Assembly: GCF_019049625.1 (NCBI RefSeq)
Contig: NZ_JAFMOY010000123.1
Location: forward strand, 62,001 to 126,000
Origin: Rahnella ecdela
GTDB taxonomy: Bacteria; Pseudomonadota; Gammaproteobacteria; Enterobacterales; Enterobacteriaceae
Direction of reading: 5' to 3'
DNA: 64,000 nt
The notes below the pieces were generated by a model that saw only the letters and a list, made by a program, of their open reading frames with translations, searched no databases and was not told the DNA's origin. The first letter of the stretch is position 1, and each line of letters opens with the position of its first letter. The position numbers and the translations under genes are program-made. Shown piece by piece: positions 55,426 to 64,000 of this stretch.

Positions 55426-56790
55426 TCAGGCACAAATCTCATAACAAGGAATGTACGCGCTGCCCGGCAATTTCATGCGGTGCTGTGCGACGAACCCTTG
55501 CAGCAGACTGTCCATTTTTTTCATTAATGCCGGATCACCATGCAGCTTGAAGCGACCATGTTGTTCGATGGCGTGGATCCCGAACTCTTTCACGTTACCG
55601 GCCACAATCCCGGAGAAGGCGCGACGCAGTGCGGCGGCCAGTTCCTGCGGTGGCTGGTTTGGATAAAGGTTCAGGTTCGCCATGTTTTCATGGTTTGGCT
55701 CGAAAGGATGCTGTAAATCAGGCGCAATGCGAATCGACCAGTTAAAGCTGTACGCGTCGCCGCTGTTCCGGCGGTTTTCTTTCACCAGCGGCATTGCGCG
55801 TTTCATCTGACGGGCCACTTCTGTCGGATCGTCGATGATAATGGTGTAGAACTTACAGGCTTCTTCACCGAGCGTATCTTTAATGAAAGCGTCGAGCACA
55901 TGGAAGTAGTCGGCGCTTTCTTTCGGGCCGGTCAGGATCAGCGGAAGAACCTGATCACTGTTTTCCGGATCCATCAGGATCCCCAGCAGATACAGCAGTT
56001 CTTCTGCGGTGCCTACGCCGCCAGGGAAAATAATGATCCCGTGGGCAATACGAACAAATGCCTCAAGCCGTTTTTCGATATCCGGCATGATGATCAGTTC
56101 GTTGACCAGCGGATTAGGCGGCTCGGCGGCAATAATCGAAGGCTCGGTCATGCCGATAAAGCGGCCTGATTTGTAACGCTGTTGCGCGTGGCCGACCGCG
56201 GCACCTTTCATCGGCGCTTCCATCGCACCCGGACCACAGCCGGTACAAATGTTCAGTTCGCGTAAACCCAGCTGGCTGCCAACGTTGCGGGCGTACTGGT
56301 ATTCGATTTCATTAATGGAGTGTCCGCCCCAGCACACGACCATGTTCGGATCTTCATCCAGATGCAAGGCACGGGCGTTGCGTAAGATTGAAAACACCAG
56401 GTTGGTCAGGTGTGCTGAATTTTCGGTATTCAGGGTCTGATAACGTCCGGCGTTGTCGATTTGCCCGCTGACGAAGAGGATATCGCGCAGCACAGCAAAC
56501 AGGTTGGCCTGCAACGAACGGATGATACGCCCGTCCACAAAGGCGTCTTCCGGTGGATTCACCAGTTCAAGTTTCACACCACGCTCTCTGCGCAGTACGT
56601 TGATATCAAAGCTTTCGTAACGTTCGAGAAGTTCTTTACTGCTGTCAGTCTGGCTGCCGCTGTTGAGGACGGCGAGTGAACAATTTCGGAAAAGGCGGTA
56701 GAGGTCGCTGCTCGCAGTGCGTTTGAGCATGTCGACTTCCAGCTGCGACAACAAATCCATTGAGCCTAACGGGCTGATATGTGTAATCAA
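55426..56790 (-). CDS. ppnN: Pyrimidine/purine nucleotide 5'-monophosphate nucleosidase PpnN
   Basis: Hydrolyses nucleoside monophosphates to base and ribose 5-phosphate; stimulated by (p)ppGpp in E. coli. 454 residues, LOG family core [14 protein letters not shown] and [19 protein letters not shown] start at 56790 follows AGGAG at 6 bases and matches the E. coli N-terminus; a longer frame upstream reads through low-quality sequence. The preceding gap to queF holds a nested hairpin. Confidence 0.95.
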   Translation of the reverse strand: MITHISPLGSMDLLSQLEVDMLKRTASSDLYRLFRNCSLAVLNSGSQTDSSKELLERYESFDINVLRRERGVKLELVNPPEDAFVDGRIIRSLQANLFAVLRDILFVSGQIDNAGRYQTLNTENSAHLTNLVFSILRNARALHLDEDPNMVVCWGGHSINEIEYQYARNVGSQLGLRELNICTGCGPGAMEAPMKGAAVGHAQQRYKSGRFIGMTEPSIIAAEPPNPLVNELIIMPDIEKRLEAFVRIAHGIIIFPGGVGTAEELLYLLGILMDPENSDQVLPLILTGPKESADYFHVLDAFIKDTLGEEACKFYTIIIDDPTEVARQMKRAMPLVKENRRNSGDAYSFNWSIRIAPDLQHPFEPNHENMANLNLYPNQPPQELAAALRRAFSGIVAGNVKEFGIHAIEQHGRFKLHGDPALMKKMDSLLQGFVAQHRMKLPGSAYIPCYEICA

Positions 56791-56960
56791 AGTTGCTCCT
56801 TGACACCAACGGGTGCAGTGATTCTTTCTGCTACCTGATTGCGGCGCATGATTTTTCGAATCATGTTTTTTGCGCCGTATGCAATTTAACAGTAACCCTG
56901 TCATCAGGCTTTTACCAATGCTGACAGAGCGTTAGCTCAGTTCTTGAGCAACGTCTCGCA

Positions 56961-57806
56961 TTATTGTCTGACAAGTCTCGCTGTTGCAGGGTAAAACGGG
57001 AAGTTGGATCTCCACGGATTGATATCCAGGCCGCCGCGTCGCGTATAACGGGCGTACACGGAAAGTTTTTCCGGCTGGCAGAAACGCAGTAGATCGTTGA
57101 AAATTCGCTCGACGCATTGTTCGTGGAATTCGTTGTGATGACGGAAAGACACCAGATAGCGGAGCAGGGCTTCACGGTCGATTTTCGGGCCGCGATAGTG
57201 GATCTGTACGGAACCCCAGTCCGGCTGATGGGTGATCAGACAGTTGGATTTTAGCAAATGACTGACCAGCGATTCTTCAACAATTTCTTCGCCTTTGGCA
57301 TTGGTCAGATAATCCGTGCTGAACTCGTAACTGTCGATTTCAATATCCTGCTCATCAATGCAGACGCCTTCGAAACGCCCTACCGGCGTGCCTTCAATTT
57401 CAGACAGGCGGCAGACCGTTACCGCCACGTCACCTTGCGCGCAGGCGCTTAAGTCACGGGTTAAGGTTTTCTGCACCGTTTCCCAGTCAGGGAAAACGGT
57501 CTGGTTGAAACTGTTCAGATAGAGTTTGAAACTTTTGGATTCGATCAGGTTCTGACTATCGGCATTCAGGCTGATTTCGCCAACAGCAACCTGCGGTAAT
57601 CCTTTCGCGTTGAGCCAGGACAATTCATACAGCGTCCAGATATCGGCGCCATGAAACGGTAAGTTATCCGGATACAAGCCCAGCGGCTCACGGTTCATGC
57701 TGCGCGGAACAGCCTGCAATAAAGACGCATCATAATGGTCGACGTAAGCCGTACTTTTACCCAGCGTCAGTTGCGCCAGAGCGGGGTTATCCTGATATGA
57801 GGACAT
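56961..57806 (-). CDS. queF: NADPH-dependent 7-cyano-7-deazaguanine reductase QueF
   Basis: Reduces preQ0 to preQ1 in queuosine synthesis. 281 residues, the long unimodular two-repeat form. Catalytic Cys in [17 protein letters not shown]; second-site Glu/His in [13 protein letters not shown]. It is divergent from syd, with 79 bases between the two start codons, as in E. coli. Confidence 0.96.
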   Translation of the reverse strand: MSSYQDNPALAQLTLGKSTAYVDHYDASLLQAVPRSMNREPLGLYPDNLPFHGADIWTLYELSWLNAKGLPQVAVGEISLNADSQNLIESKSFKLYLNSFNQTVFPDWETVQKTLTRDLSACAQGDVAVTVCRLSEIEGTPVGRFEGVCIDEQDIEIDSYEFSTDYLTNAKGEEIVEESLVSHLLKSNCLITHQPDWGSVQIHYRGPKIDREALLRYLVSFRHHNEFHEQCVERIFNDLLRFCQPEKLSVYARYTRRGGLDINPWRSNFPFYPATARLVRQ

Positions 57807-57885
57807 GCTGTCACCTTGCTTAGAGATCGGTACAATAGAGAATAGCCACCAGTTTAACCCAGCCTTACCGGAAGATGAGAGAATT

Positions 57886-58437
57886 ATGGAGTCTGAAGTT
57901 TCTGTATCATTGCGTGAATTTACTCAGCGTTTTGTCGATCTCTGGCAACAGGAAACCGGCATGCCGCCTTCCAGCGAAGCCCTGTTCGGTGTGGAATCAC
58001 CATGCGTGGTGAAGACGGATGAAGACAAAGTGTACTGGCTGACCCAGACATTCAGCCCGCAGGCGACCCTGGAAAATGTAGAACGCGCAATGGAATTACA
58101 GCTGCGTACAGAGGCGCATGAGTTTTATACCACCCAGTTCGCCGGAGATATGACGGCCAGTTGGCAGGGCAATGCGCTGACACTGTTGCAGGTGTGGAGC
58201 CCGGAAGATTTCACCCGTTTGCAGGAAAATCTGATTGGTCATTTGGTTACACAAAAGCGTCTGAAGCTGACACCCACTATTTTTCTGGCGACCACAGATT
58301 CCGAGCTGGATCTGATTTCGTTGTGTAATGTGACGGGCAATGTTGTGCTTGAACAGTTCGGTAGCAAAAAACGAACTATACTCTCGCCATCGTTGTCAGA
58401 ATTCCTTACAATGCTGACCGCTGTTTACCCCGCCTGA
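57886..58437 (+). CDS. syd: SecY-interacting protein Syd
   Basis: Cytosolic protein that binds SecY at the inner face of the membrane and may proofread translocon assembly. 183 residues; conserved [10 protein letters not shown] and [15 protein letters not shown] blocks. ATG at 57886 follows GAGAG. Upstream in-frame ATG overlaps queF and is rejected. Confidence 0.94.
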   Translation: MESEVSVSLREFTQRFVDLWQQETGMPPSSEALFGVESPCVVKTDEDKVYWLTQTFSPQATLENVERAMELQLRTEAHEFYTTQFAGDMTASWQGNALTLLQVWSPEDFTRLQENLIGHLVTQKRLKLTPTIFLATTDSELDLISLCNVTGNVVLEQFGSKKRTILSPSLSEFLTMLTAVYPA

Positions 58438-58487
58438 TTTAATAATCGATGTACCCCAACCCGCAGAGCACAAATGGCTCACAAGCG

Positions 58488-58527
58488 TGTGAGAGATCTC
58501 TCACAAAGGCTGTAAGAGATCTCGCTA
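58488..58527. promoter_or_regulatory. UvrY (GacA-type) binding region upstream of csrB
   Basis: TGTGAGAGATCTCTCACA (58488-58505) is a perfect 18-base palindrome. In E. coli the csrB UvrY box is TGTGAGAGATCTCTTACA at about -190; here the centre is about 176 bases before the csrB 5' end. A second, degenerate box begins six bases later (TGTAAGAGATCTCGCTA, 58511-58527). Confidence 0.85.
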
Positions 58528-58672
58528 ATTTGACTTAATTGTTTGCTTTAAATTAATTTAAATTCCTTTTTAATCAATAGCTTTATGAATACTTTTCTTG
58601 TGATGCGGCTTACACCCCCTGATTTTGGCTTACAGCCTGTCTTGTCCGGGAGGGCAAAATCAACGATTCTAG

Positions 58673-59036
58673 TCGTGCACCAAGGAAGCATGAGACAGAA
58701 CATCAGGATGATGGCTGAATCATAAAAGAAGGGGACGGCTCAGGAAGAGTCAGGACGGCATCGGATTATGCCAGGATGTTTCAGGACGAAACCAGGGACA
58801 CCTCCAGGACGGAGAAGAGAGTTCACAAAGGAAGCTGAGCGGGTCACAGATGACCAAGGGATATCAGTCAGGATGACTTAGGACAGACCGTCAGGATGAA
58901 AGTTGGACGATGCGAAGGATAGCCGGTTAGGATAACCGCAGGAAAAGTTTTCAGGGATTGAGCAGGGAGCACTTAGGTAGCTGGATTGCTATAAAACGAA
59001 CCGGGGGCACTGTGTAAACAGTGCCCCCAACTTTTT
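58673..59036 (+). ncRNA. csrB: CsrB regulatory RNA (CsrA-sequestering)
   Basis: About 364 bases carrying more than twenty GGA triplets, many as CAGGATG or CAGGACG in short hairpin loops, which titrate the translational regulator CsrA. The 3' part GAGCAGGGAGC, TAGCTGGATTGCTATAAAACGAACCG and the terminator GGGGGCACTGT/ACAGTGCCCCC with a T-rich tail follow E. coli CsrB closely. Location between syd and yqcC is conserved. The 5' end is set by alignment of GTCG and is accurate to a few bases. Confidence 0.96.
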
Positions 59037-59114
59037 GTTTGAATCTTTTATCGCAGTGCTGGAACAGTCTGGTAACAGAAGGCGCTCCGCGATATCCGAA
59101 GCGCCCCTCTGTTT

Positions 59115-60353
59115 TTAGCCTATTGCACCTAAGACATCATCCTGTCCCTGCTTTTTCGGCAGCAGGAATAACGTGGCGAAGATATCCAGCAGATAAATCG
59201 CCGCCAGTAATGTAATGGCTGCGGTAAACGAAACCTGCGCCACCAGTATCCCGATCACCAGCGGACCAAAACCGCCCACGCCACGTCCGAGATTAAACAA
59301 CAGATTCTGCGCGGTCGCTCTGACGTGTACAGGATAGAGATCCGATATCAGCCCGCCGTAACCGCCAATCATGCCATTCACAAACATGCCCATCACCGCA
59401 CCCGCGAATAACATCAGGATCGGATCGGTAAGTTGCGCATAACACACCACCATAATGACGGCTCCGACCTGATAAATCAGGAAGATTTTCCAGCGCGGGA
59501 AACGGTCAGAAAGCACGCCGAACAGCCAGATCCCAAACGTCATCCCCACAACAGTCACCGCCGTCCACAGGCCGGATTTGGTCAGTGAGAAGCCGAAGTT
59601 TTTCGACAGATAGCTTGGCATCCAGATCATCAACCCGTAATAGCCGAAGTTCTGTACCGAACACAGGATCAGAATACCGAGACTGGCTTTCGTGGTGGCT
59701 TTATCGCGGAACAATAATTTGATGCGGCTGAACAGTGAGCCATCATTATTACTGGCTGTGTGTTTGACGAAGGCTTCCGGTTCCCCCATTGTGCGGCGGA
59801 TAAGAAAAGAGGCCAGAGCAGGCAGCAGCCCGACCAGGAACATGCCGCGCCAGCCGATAACGCCGAGCAGCAGCGGTGTCAGAAATGCCGCCATTAATAC
59901 ACCGAGCTGCCAGCCCATGCCGACATACGCCGAGGCGCGGTTACGTTTTTCAGCCGGCCACGCTTCTGCAATCAGCGCCATACCAATACCGAATTCGCCA
60001 CCGAGCCCGACACCGGCCAGCGTGCGGTAAATCAATAAATCCCAATAGCCTTGTGCGAAAGCACACAAACCGGTGAACAGGGAGAACATCAAAATGGTGA
60101 AGGTCAGTACGCGGATACGGCCAAAACGATCGCTGATTGGCCCGAAAATCACGCCGCCCAGTACGGCACCAATCAGAGTCCAGGTGACCAGAGAACCGCT
60201 TTGTGAGGATGACAAACCAAATTCGCTGGTGATAGCGGGAAGCATGAAGCCGAGGATCAGTAAATCAAAGCCGTCCATAGCGTAGCCGGTGACGGAGGCC
60301 AGCATGGCTTTTGCCGGTGTTGCGTGTGCTTTTTGAGTATGTTGTGCGGACAT
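59115..60353 (-). CDS. MFS metabolite:proton symporter (aromatic acid/sialate type)
   Basis: 412-residue inner-membrane transporter with twelve helices. Early MDGFDLLILGFMLPAI and the cytoplasmic loop GPISDRFGRIRVLTF (MFS motif A), then GGEFGIGMALIAEAWP, are typical of the AAHS/NanT/sugar-acid symporter branch. It is inserted between csrB and yqcC, which are neighbours in E. coli, so it is an accessory gene. No catabolic gene is adjacent to suggest a substrate. Confidence 0.82.
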   Translation of the reverse strand: MSAQHTQKAHATPAKAMLASVTGYAMDGFDLLILGFMLPAITSEFGLSSSQSGSLVTWTLIGAVLGGVIFGPISDRFGRIRVLTFTILMFSLFTGLCAFAQGYWDLLIYRTLAGVGLGGEFGIGMALIAEAWPAEKRNRASAYVGMGWQLGVLMAAFLTPLLLGVIGWRGMFLVGLLPALASFLIRRTMGEPEAFVKHTASNNDGSLFSRIKLLFRDKATTKASLGILILCSVQNFGYYGLMIWMPSYLSKNFGFSLTKSGLWTAVTVVGMTFGIWLFGVLSDRFPRWKIFLIYQVGAVIMVVCYAQLTDPILMLFAGAVMGMFVNGMIGGYGGLISDLYPVHVRATAQNLLFNLGRGVGGFGPLVIGILVAQVSFTAAITLLAAIYLLDIFATLFLLPKKQGQDDVLGAIG

Positions 60354-60543
60354 TTTTACACATCTGTGAAGAAAAAAGTGGCGGTAGTTTGCCCGTATCG
60401 GGCGTTTATCGCCACCACGAAAAACTTATGGTTGGATTGATAAATTGGATACGATGCAGAAAGTTGGGGCATCAGTCCTTCAATGTTATGCTTTGCGGCC
60501 CCAGGCGGAGGCTGTCCGGGGCCATGAACGAAGAGAGTCATTA

Positions 60544-60858
60544 ATGAATACAGAAAACCAGGTTCGCGAGATTTTAGAAGATATCGAGCAGGTCATGCGT
60601 GACGATAAATTGTGGCACGCCACGCCACCGGAAGCGGAAGCCTTTGAAAGCAAAGAGCCGTTTTCCGTCGATACCATGTCAGCTGAACAATGGCTGCAAT
60701 GGGTGCTGGTTCCCCGCATGTATGCGTTGCTGGAAGCGCATGCGCCATTGCCAACCCGTTTCGCTATCACCCCCTATTTTGAAGTGGCGATGCCTGAATC
60801 ACTCCGTTTGCTGACTCAGCTGCAACGCCTTGACGATTTGCTGAATATAGAAGACTGA
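60544..60858 (+). CDS. yqcC: YqcC family protein
   Basis: 104-residue soluble protein, DUF446, with the conserved block AEQWLQWVLVPRMYALLE. Start ATG at 60544 follows GAGAG; the longer upstream frame is discarded. One base separates it from truC. E. coli YqcC is of similar length; function unknown. Confidence 0.92.
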   Translation: MNTENQVREILEDIEQVMRDDKLWHATPPEAEAFESKEPFSVDTMSAEQWLQWVLVPRMYALLEAHAPLPTRFAITPYFEVAMPESLRLLTQLQRLDDLLNIED

Positions 60859-60859
60859 C

Positions 60860-61639
60860 ATGCTGGAAATTTTGTATCAGGACGAACATCTGGTAGCAGT
60901 GAATAAACCTGCTGGCATGCTGGTTCACCGCAGCTGGCTGGATAGCCATGAAACGGTGTTTGTGATGCAGACATTGCGTGATCAGATTGGTCAGCATGTG
61001 TTTACGGTTCACCGGCTGGATAAGCCGACGTCCGGCGTTTTGCTGCTAGCGCTGTCCAGCGAGGTGGCACGTTTACTGTCGCAGCAGTTCGAAAATAATC
61101 AGATGAGCAAAACGTATCACGCGGTAGTTCGCGGGTATGTGCCAGCAGACGGCACCCTGGATTACGCGCTGACCGAAGAGCTGGATAAAATCGCCGATAA
61201 GTTTGCGAATCCGGATAAAGCGCCGCAGCCTGCGGTCACGCATTATCGCGTTGTTACACAGGTTGAGATGCCGGTGGCTGTCGGACGTTACGACACCGCA
61301 CGCTACAGTCTGATGGAACTGAAACCAGAAACCGGCCGCAAACATCAGTTGCGTCGCCATATGTCACATTTGCGCCACCCGATTATCGGTGACAGCGCGC
61401 ACGGCGATTTAAAGCAGAACCGCGGCATGACCGAACACTTCGGCTGTTCCGGACTGATGCTGCACGCCAGCCATATGCAGTTGCCGCATCCGGTGACCGG
61501 AGAACCGCTTTCACTGAATGCACGCTGGGATCATCGCTGGCAGAATGTGGTGGCGCAGTTTGGCTGGCAGGGGAAAATCCCTGAGCTTGAAAGGGTTGAG
61601 TTTGCAGAAAGTTGCGGTCAGGATAGTCCACAAATTTAA
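60860..61639 (+). CDS. truC: tRNA pseudouridine(65) synthase TruC
   Basis: Converts U65 of tRNA-Ile and tRNA-Asp to pseudouridine. 259 residues, RluA family. Catalytic Asp in VHRLDKPTSGVLLLAL; other conserved blocks are VAVNKPAGMLVHR and ETGRKHQLRRHMSHLRHPIIGD. Translationally close to yqcC and followed by yqcA after 42 bases. Confidence 0.96.
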   Translation: MLEILYQDEHLVAVNKPAGMLVHRSWLDSHETVFVMQTLRDQIGQHVFTVHRLDKPTSGVLLLALSSEVARLLSQQFENNQMSKTYHAVVRGYVPADGTLDYALTEELDKIADKFANPDKAPQPAVTHYRVVTQVEMPVAVGRYDTARYSLMELKPETGRKHQLRRHMSHLRHPIIGDSAHGDLKQNRGMTEHFGCSGLMLHASHMQLPHPVTGEPLSLNARWDHRWQNVVAQFGWQGKIPELERVEFAESCGQDSPQI

Positions 61640-61681
61640 GTCCTTTGATTGAAATATTGGCATCACACAGGAGTGAAACCC

Positions 61682-62131
61682 ATGGCAGAAGTCGGAATTT
61701 TTGTCGGTACGGTATACGGCAATGCGTTACTGGTAGCAGAAGAAGCGGAAACCGTGCTGAAAGGCCAGGGCCATGAGGTCAAATTGTTCGAAGAAGGCAC
61801 GCTGGAGGCCTGGCAGTATTACCGTCATCACTTTGTACTGATTGTGACGTCCACCACCGGTCAGGGCGATTTGCCGGACAGCATTGCGCCTTTGTATACC
61901 GCTATCCGCGATACCGTGGGTTATCAGCCAGAGCTGCGCTACGGCATGATTGCACTGGGAGATATCAGCTACGATCATTTTTGTGGCGGCGGCCATAAGC
62001 TGGATGATTTGTTGCAGGAACAGGGTGCATCACGTATCGGCGAAATGCTGGAAATTGATGCGATGGAAACGGCTGAACCCGAAACGGTCGCTGTTCCCTG
62101 GGTGGAAAAATGGGGTCAGTTGCTTAAATAA
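61682..62131 (+). CDS. yqcA: Flavodoxin YqcA
   Basis: 149-residue FMN-binding electron carrier, the same length as in E. coli. FMN phosphate loop is unusual for a flavodoxin, [15 protein letters not shown], with a further cofactor contact at [11 protein letters not shown] and [17 protein letters not shown] lies 8 bases before ATG. Recent work in other bacteria links such short-chain flavodoxins to tRNA modification enzymes, and truC is its neighbour; the physiological partner here is not known. Confidence 0.94.
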   Translation: MAEVGIFVGTVYGNALLVAEEAETVLKGQGHEVKLFEEGTLEAWQYYRHHFVLIVTSTTGQGDLPDSIAPLYTAIRDTVGYQPELRYGMIALGDISYDHFCGGGHKLDDLLQEQGASRIGEMLEIDAMETAEPETVAVPWVEKWGQLLK

Positions 62132-62158
62132 CATCGCACCCGTCTTCTCTGCTCGCAA

Positions 62159-62192
62159 TAAAAAAGGTCAGGTAAATGCCTGACCTTTTTAG
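62159..62192. terminator. Bidirectional terminator between yqcA and yaeH
   Basis: AAAAAGGTCAGG-TAAATG-CCTGACCTTTTT perfect stem between convergent genes. Confidence 0.92.
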
Positions 62193-62218
62193 TTTCTCAA
62201 TCTTCTGGCTGCGAATAA

Positions 62219-62608
62219 TCAGCGACCACTGGTCAGCTTTTCCAGATCGGATTCAATCTCTGTAATCTTATTCGCCACAACGGATTCCAGGTGACGCAGG
62301 TCATCAAGAATTTTACGCTTCAGATCCACTTCAACCTGATCGCGCTGACAGATTTGGTCCAGCTCATCAATCACATAGCGCAGGTTAGGGCTGATTTCAT
62401 GAATTTCTTTATAACCTTGTCCCGCATTATCGGCGACGATGGTTTTGCGCTGGCGTGGATATTTAAATTTCACGCTTTTAGCAAAGAACTCACCTTTATC
62501 TCTGCGGAAGTAGATCTTCAGAATGTCGTTATTGGCCTCCTGACGCAGGCTGTAACGATCAATATCGTCGGGATTATTAATGCCCAGGCTTTTCAGATTG
62601 TCATACAT
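62219..62608 (-). CDS. yaeH: YaeH, DUF3461 family protein
   Basis: 129-residue protein nearly identical to E. coli YaeH ([29 protein letters not shown]). The C-terminal third is a predicted coiled coil ([18 protein letters not shown]). Function unknown. It sits downstream of dapD as in E. coli, although that locus is far from yqcA there. Confidence 0.95.
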   Translation of the reverse strand: MYDNLKSLGINNPDDIDRYSLRQEANNDILKIYFRRDKGEFFAKSVKFKYPRQRKTIVADNAGQGYKEIHEISPNLRYVIDELDQICQRDQVEVDLKRKILDDLRHLESVVANKITEIESDLEKLTSGR

Positions 62609-62703
62609 AGCGCCACCTTCGTTTAGGAGAAAATCAGAGTGTCATGATGAACTGAACGGCGGCTTTAATCATTGATTAATTGCACAGTTTGCCGTTTAGA
62701 AGA

Positions 62704-62743
62704 TAAAAAAATAGCGGGTTAGTTTTTAAAACAATACCCGCTC
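62704..62743 (-). terminator. Rho-independent terminator of dapD
   Basis: On the minus strand AGCGGGT/ACCCGCT stem-loop followed by seven T residues, directly after the dapD stop codon. Confidence 0.85.
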
Positions 62744-62752
62744 TTTTCAAGT

Positions 62753-63577
62753 TTAGTCGATTGTGCGCAATAACTCATTCAGGCCGGTTTTGCCCAGAGT
62801 CTTCGCATCCACTTTCTTAACGATCACGGCGCAATACAGGCTGTATTTGCCGTCTTTAGAAGGCAGGTTACCGGAAACAACAACGGAGCCCGCCGGCACG
62901 CGGCCGTAATGTACTTCGCCGGTTTCGCGGTCATAAATTTTAGTGCTCTGGCCGATGTAAACGCCCATGGAAATCACAGAGCCCTCTTCGACGATCACGC
63001 CTTCAACGATTTCTGAACGCGCGCCGATAAAGCAGTTATCTTCGATGATGGTCGGGTTAGCCTGCAATGGCTCCAGAACACCGCCGATACCCACGCCGCC
63101 AGAGAGGTGAACGTTTTTACCGATCTGCGCGCAAGAACCTACAGTCGCCCAGGTATCAACCATGGTGCCTTCATCAACGTAAGCGCCGATGTTGACGTAA
63201 GAAGGCATCAGCACGGTATTACGAGCAATGAACGCGCCTTTACGCACGGCAGCAGGTGGCACCACGCGGAAACCTTCACGCTGGAAACGCGCTTCATCGT
63301 AGTCAGCGAATTTCATGGGCACTTTATCGAAGTAACGGCTTTCACCGCCTTCCATGACCTGATTGTCGTTGATTCTGAACGAGAGCAGTACCGCTTTCTT
63401 CAGCCACTGATGCGTCACCCATTCGCCATCAATCTTCTCAGCCACGCGCAATTCGCCGCTGTCGATTTTGTTGATAACCTGAGTGATGGCGTCGCGCGTT
63501 ACGCTGTCAACGTTAGCCGGGGTAATATCTGCACGGCGCTCGAAGGCTTGTTCAATAACGGTTTGTAGTTGCTGCAT
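62753..63577 (-). CDS. dapD: Tetrahydrodipicolinate N-succinyltransferase
   Basis: Fourth step of the succinylase route to diaminopimelate and lysine, making it part of the same pathway as lysA in this window. 274 residues, trimeric left-handed beta-helix made from hexapeptide repeats ([45 protein letters not shown]). Full length matches E. coli DapD. Confidence 0.97.
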   Translation of the reverse strand: MQQLQTVIEQAFERRADITPANVDSVTRDAITQVINKIDSGELRVAEKIDGEWVTHQWLKKAVLLSFRINDNQVMEGGESRYFDKVPMKFADYDEARFQREGFRVVPPAAVRKGAFIARNTVLMPSYVNIGAYVDEGTMVDTWATVGSCAQIGKNVHLSGGVGIGGVLEPLQANPTIIEDNCFIGARSEIVEGVIVEEGSVISMGVYIGQSTKIYDRETGEVHYGRVPAGSVVVSGNLPSKDGKYSLYCAVIVKKVDAKTLGKTGLNELLRTID

Positions 63578-63623
63578 CCTGTTCTCTTTCCTGAATTGGT
63601 TTTAAAAGATAGTGGTACTTGTA

Positions 63624-64000
63624 TCACATTTTATCGCCGGGGTTGAGTGCCTCAGTTAATCGGTGTGTGATTTCCTGACGAGTTTGCTTATCCAGCGCGC
63701 GGCGCTCACCGTTGGCCAGAATAAATAAGTCTTCTACGCGTTCGCCGATGGTCGAGATGCGCGCACCGTGCAGCGACAGCCCGAGATCAGAGAATACTTC
63801 CCCGACGCGGGCCAGCAGGCCAGGCTGATCAAGCGCTACCAGTTCCATATACGTGCGGCGGTCAGTATGCGTCGGCAGGAAACTGACGTCGGTCTGCACG
63901 CTGAAATGACGCAATTTTGGCGAAGGACGTCGCGCGCGCGGTGGCTGATAGGCCTGCGTCATCGATTGTTCCAGTGCGTAACGGATGGCTTCATGGCGGT
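63624..64000 (-). CDS. glnD: GlnD uridylyltransferase/uridylyl-removing enzyme, C-terminal part (cut by window)
   Basis: Sensor of glutamine that uridylylates and deuridylylates PII proteins. About 125 C-terminal residues are visible, covering the last ACT domain: [44 protein letters not shown]. The upstream catalytic domains lie beyond the window edge. Adjacent to dapD as in E. coli. Confidence 0.95.
   Translation of the reverse strand, partial: RHEAIRYALEQSMTQAYQPPRARRPSPKLRHFSVQTDVSFLPTHTDRRTYMELVALDQPGLLARVGEVFSDLGLSLHGARISTIGERVEDLFILANGERRALDKQTRQEITHRLTEALNPGDKM

Overview
The window is chromosomal DNA from a member of the Enterobacterales. Gene order matches the Escherichia coli 63-64 min region almost gene for gene: lysR-lysA, galR, omrA-aas-lplT, tas-ygdR-mutH-rppH-ptsP-lgt-thyA, ppdAB-ygdB-ppdC-ptrA, argA-amiC, tRNA-fMet x3, mltA-tcdA-csdE-csdA-ygdI, gcvB-gcvA-ygdD-rlmM-xni-ppnN-queF-syd-csrB-yqcC-truC-yqcA. 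It then runs directly into yaeH-dapD-glnD, which lies near 4 min in E. coli. Protein divergence and the accessory genes suggest a Yersiniaceae-type genus (Rahnella, Ewingella or Serratia-like). The genus cannot be settled from this sequence alone.

Layout. 1-5.3 kb: a three-gene RND efflux operon on the minus strand (membrane fusion protein, pump, outer-membrane factor cut by the window edge). 5.3-12.4 kb: accessory block with a glucose-family PTS permease and its HutC-type GntR regulator, a YddA-like ABC exporter, a periplasmic TPR-like protein, a DUF805 membrane protein, and a scar of two broken divergent genes (metallo-beta-lactamase-fold and LysR). 12.4-16 kb: MFS exporter, lysR/lysA. 16-21.1 kb: a complete cellobiose-class PTS locus (IIA, IIC, GH1 6-phospho-beta-glucosidase, IIB) with a UxuR/ExuR-like repressor and matching operators. 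21-27 kb: galR, a LysR/MFS pair and a BisC-like molybdoenzyme. 27-64 kb: mostly core genes.

Non-coding elements recognised: sRNAs OmrA, GcvB and CsrB (the last with a perfect UvrY-box palindrome upstream), three identical initiator tRNAs, a DnaA-box-rich mutH-rppH gap in the position of E. coli DARS2, tandem ArgR boxes before argA, a GalR operator, two ERIC elements and many rho-independent terminators.

The most surprising observation is an absence. recC (normally between ppdC and ptrA) and recB-recD (normally between ptrA and argA) are both missing, while every neighbour is kept. The other main leads are a structured, terminator-ended RNA candidate at 5.6-5.77 kb, the paired UxuR-type operators controlling a beta-glucoside PTS, and the fused remnants of the MBL/LysR pair. 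I see no CRISPR array, prophage, insertion sequence or obvious defence island.
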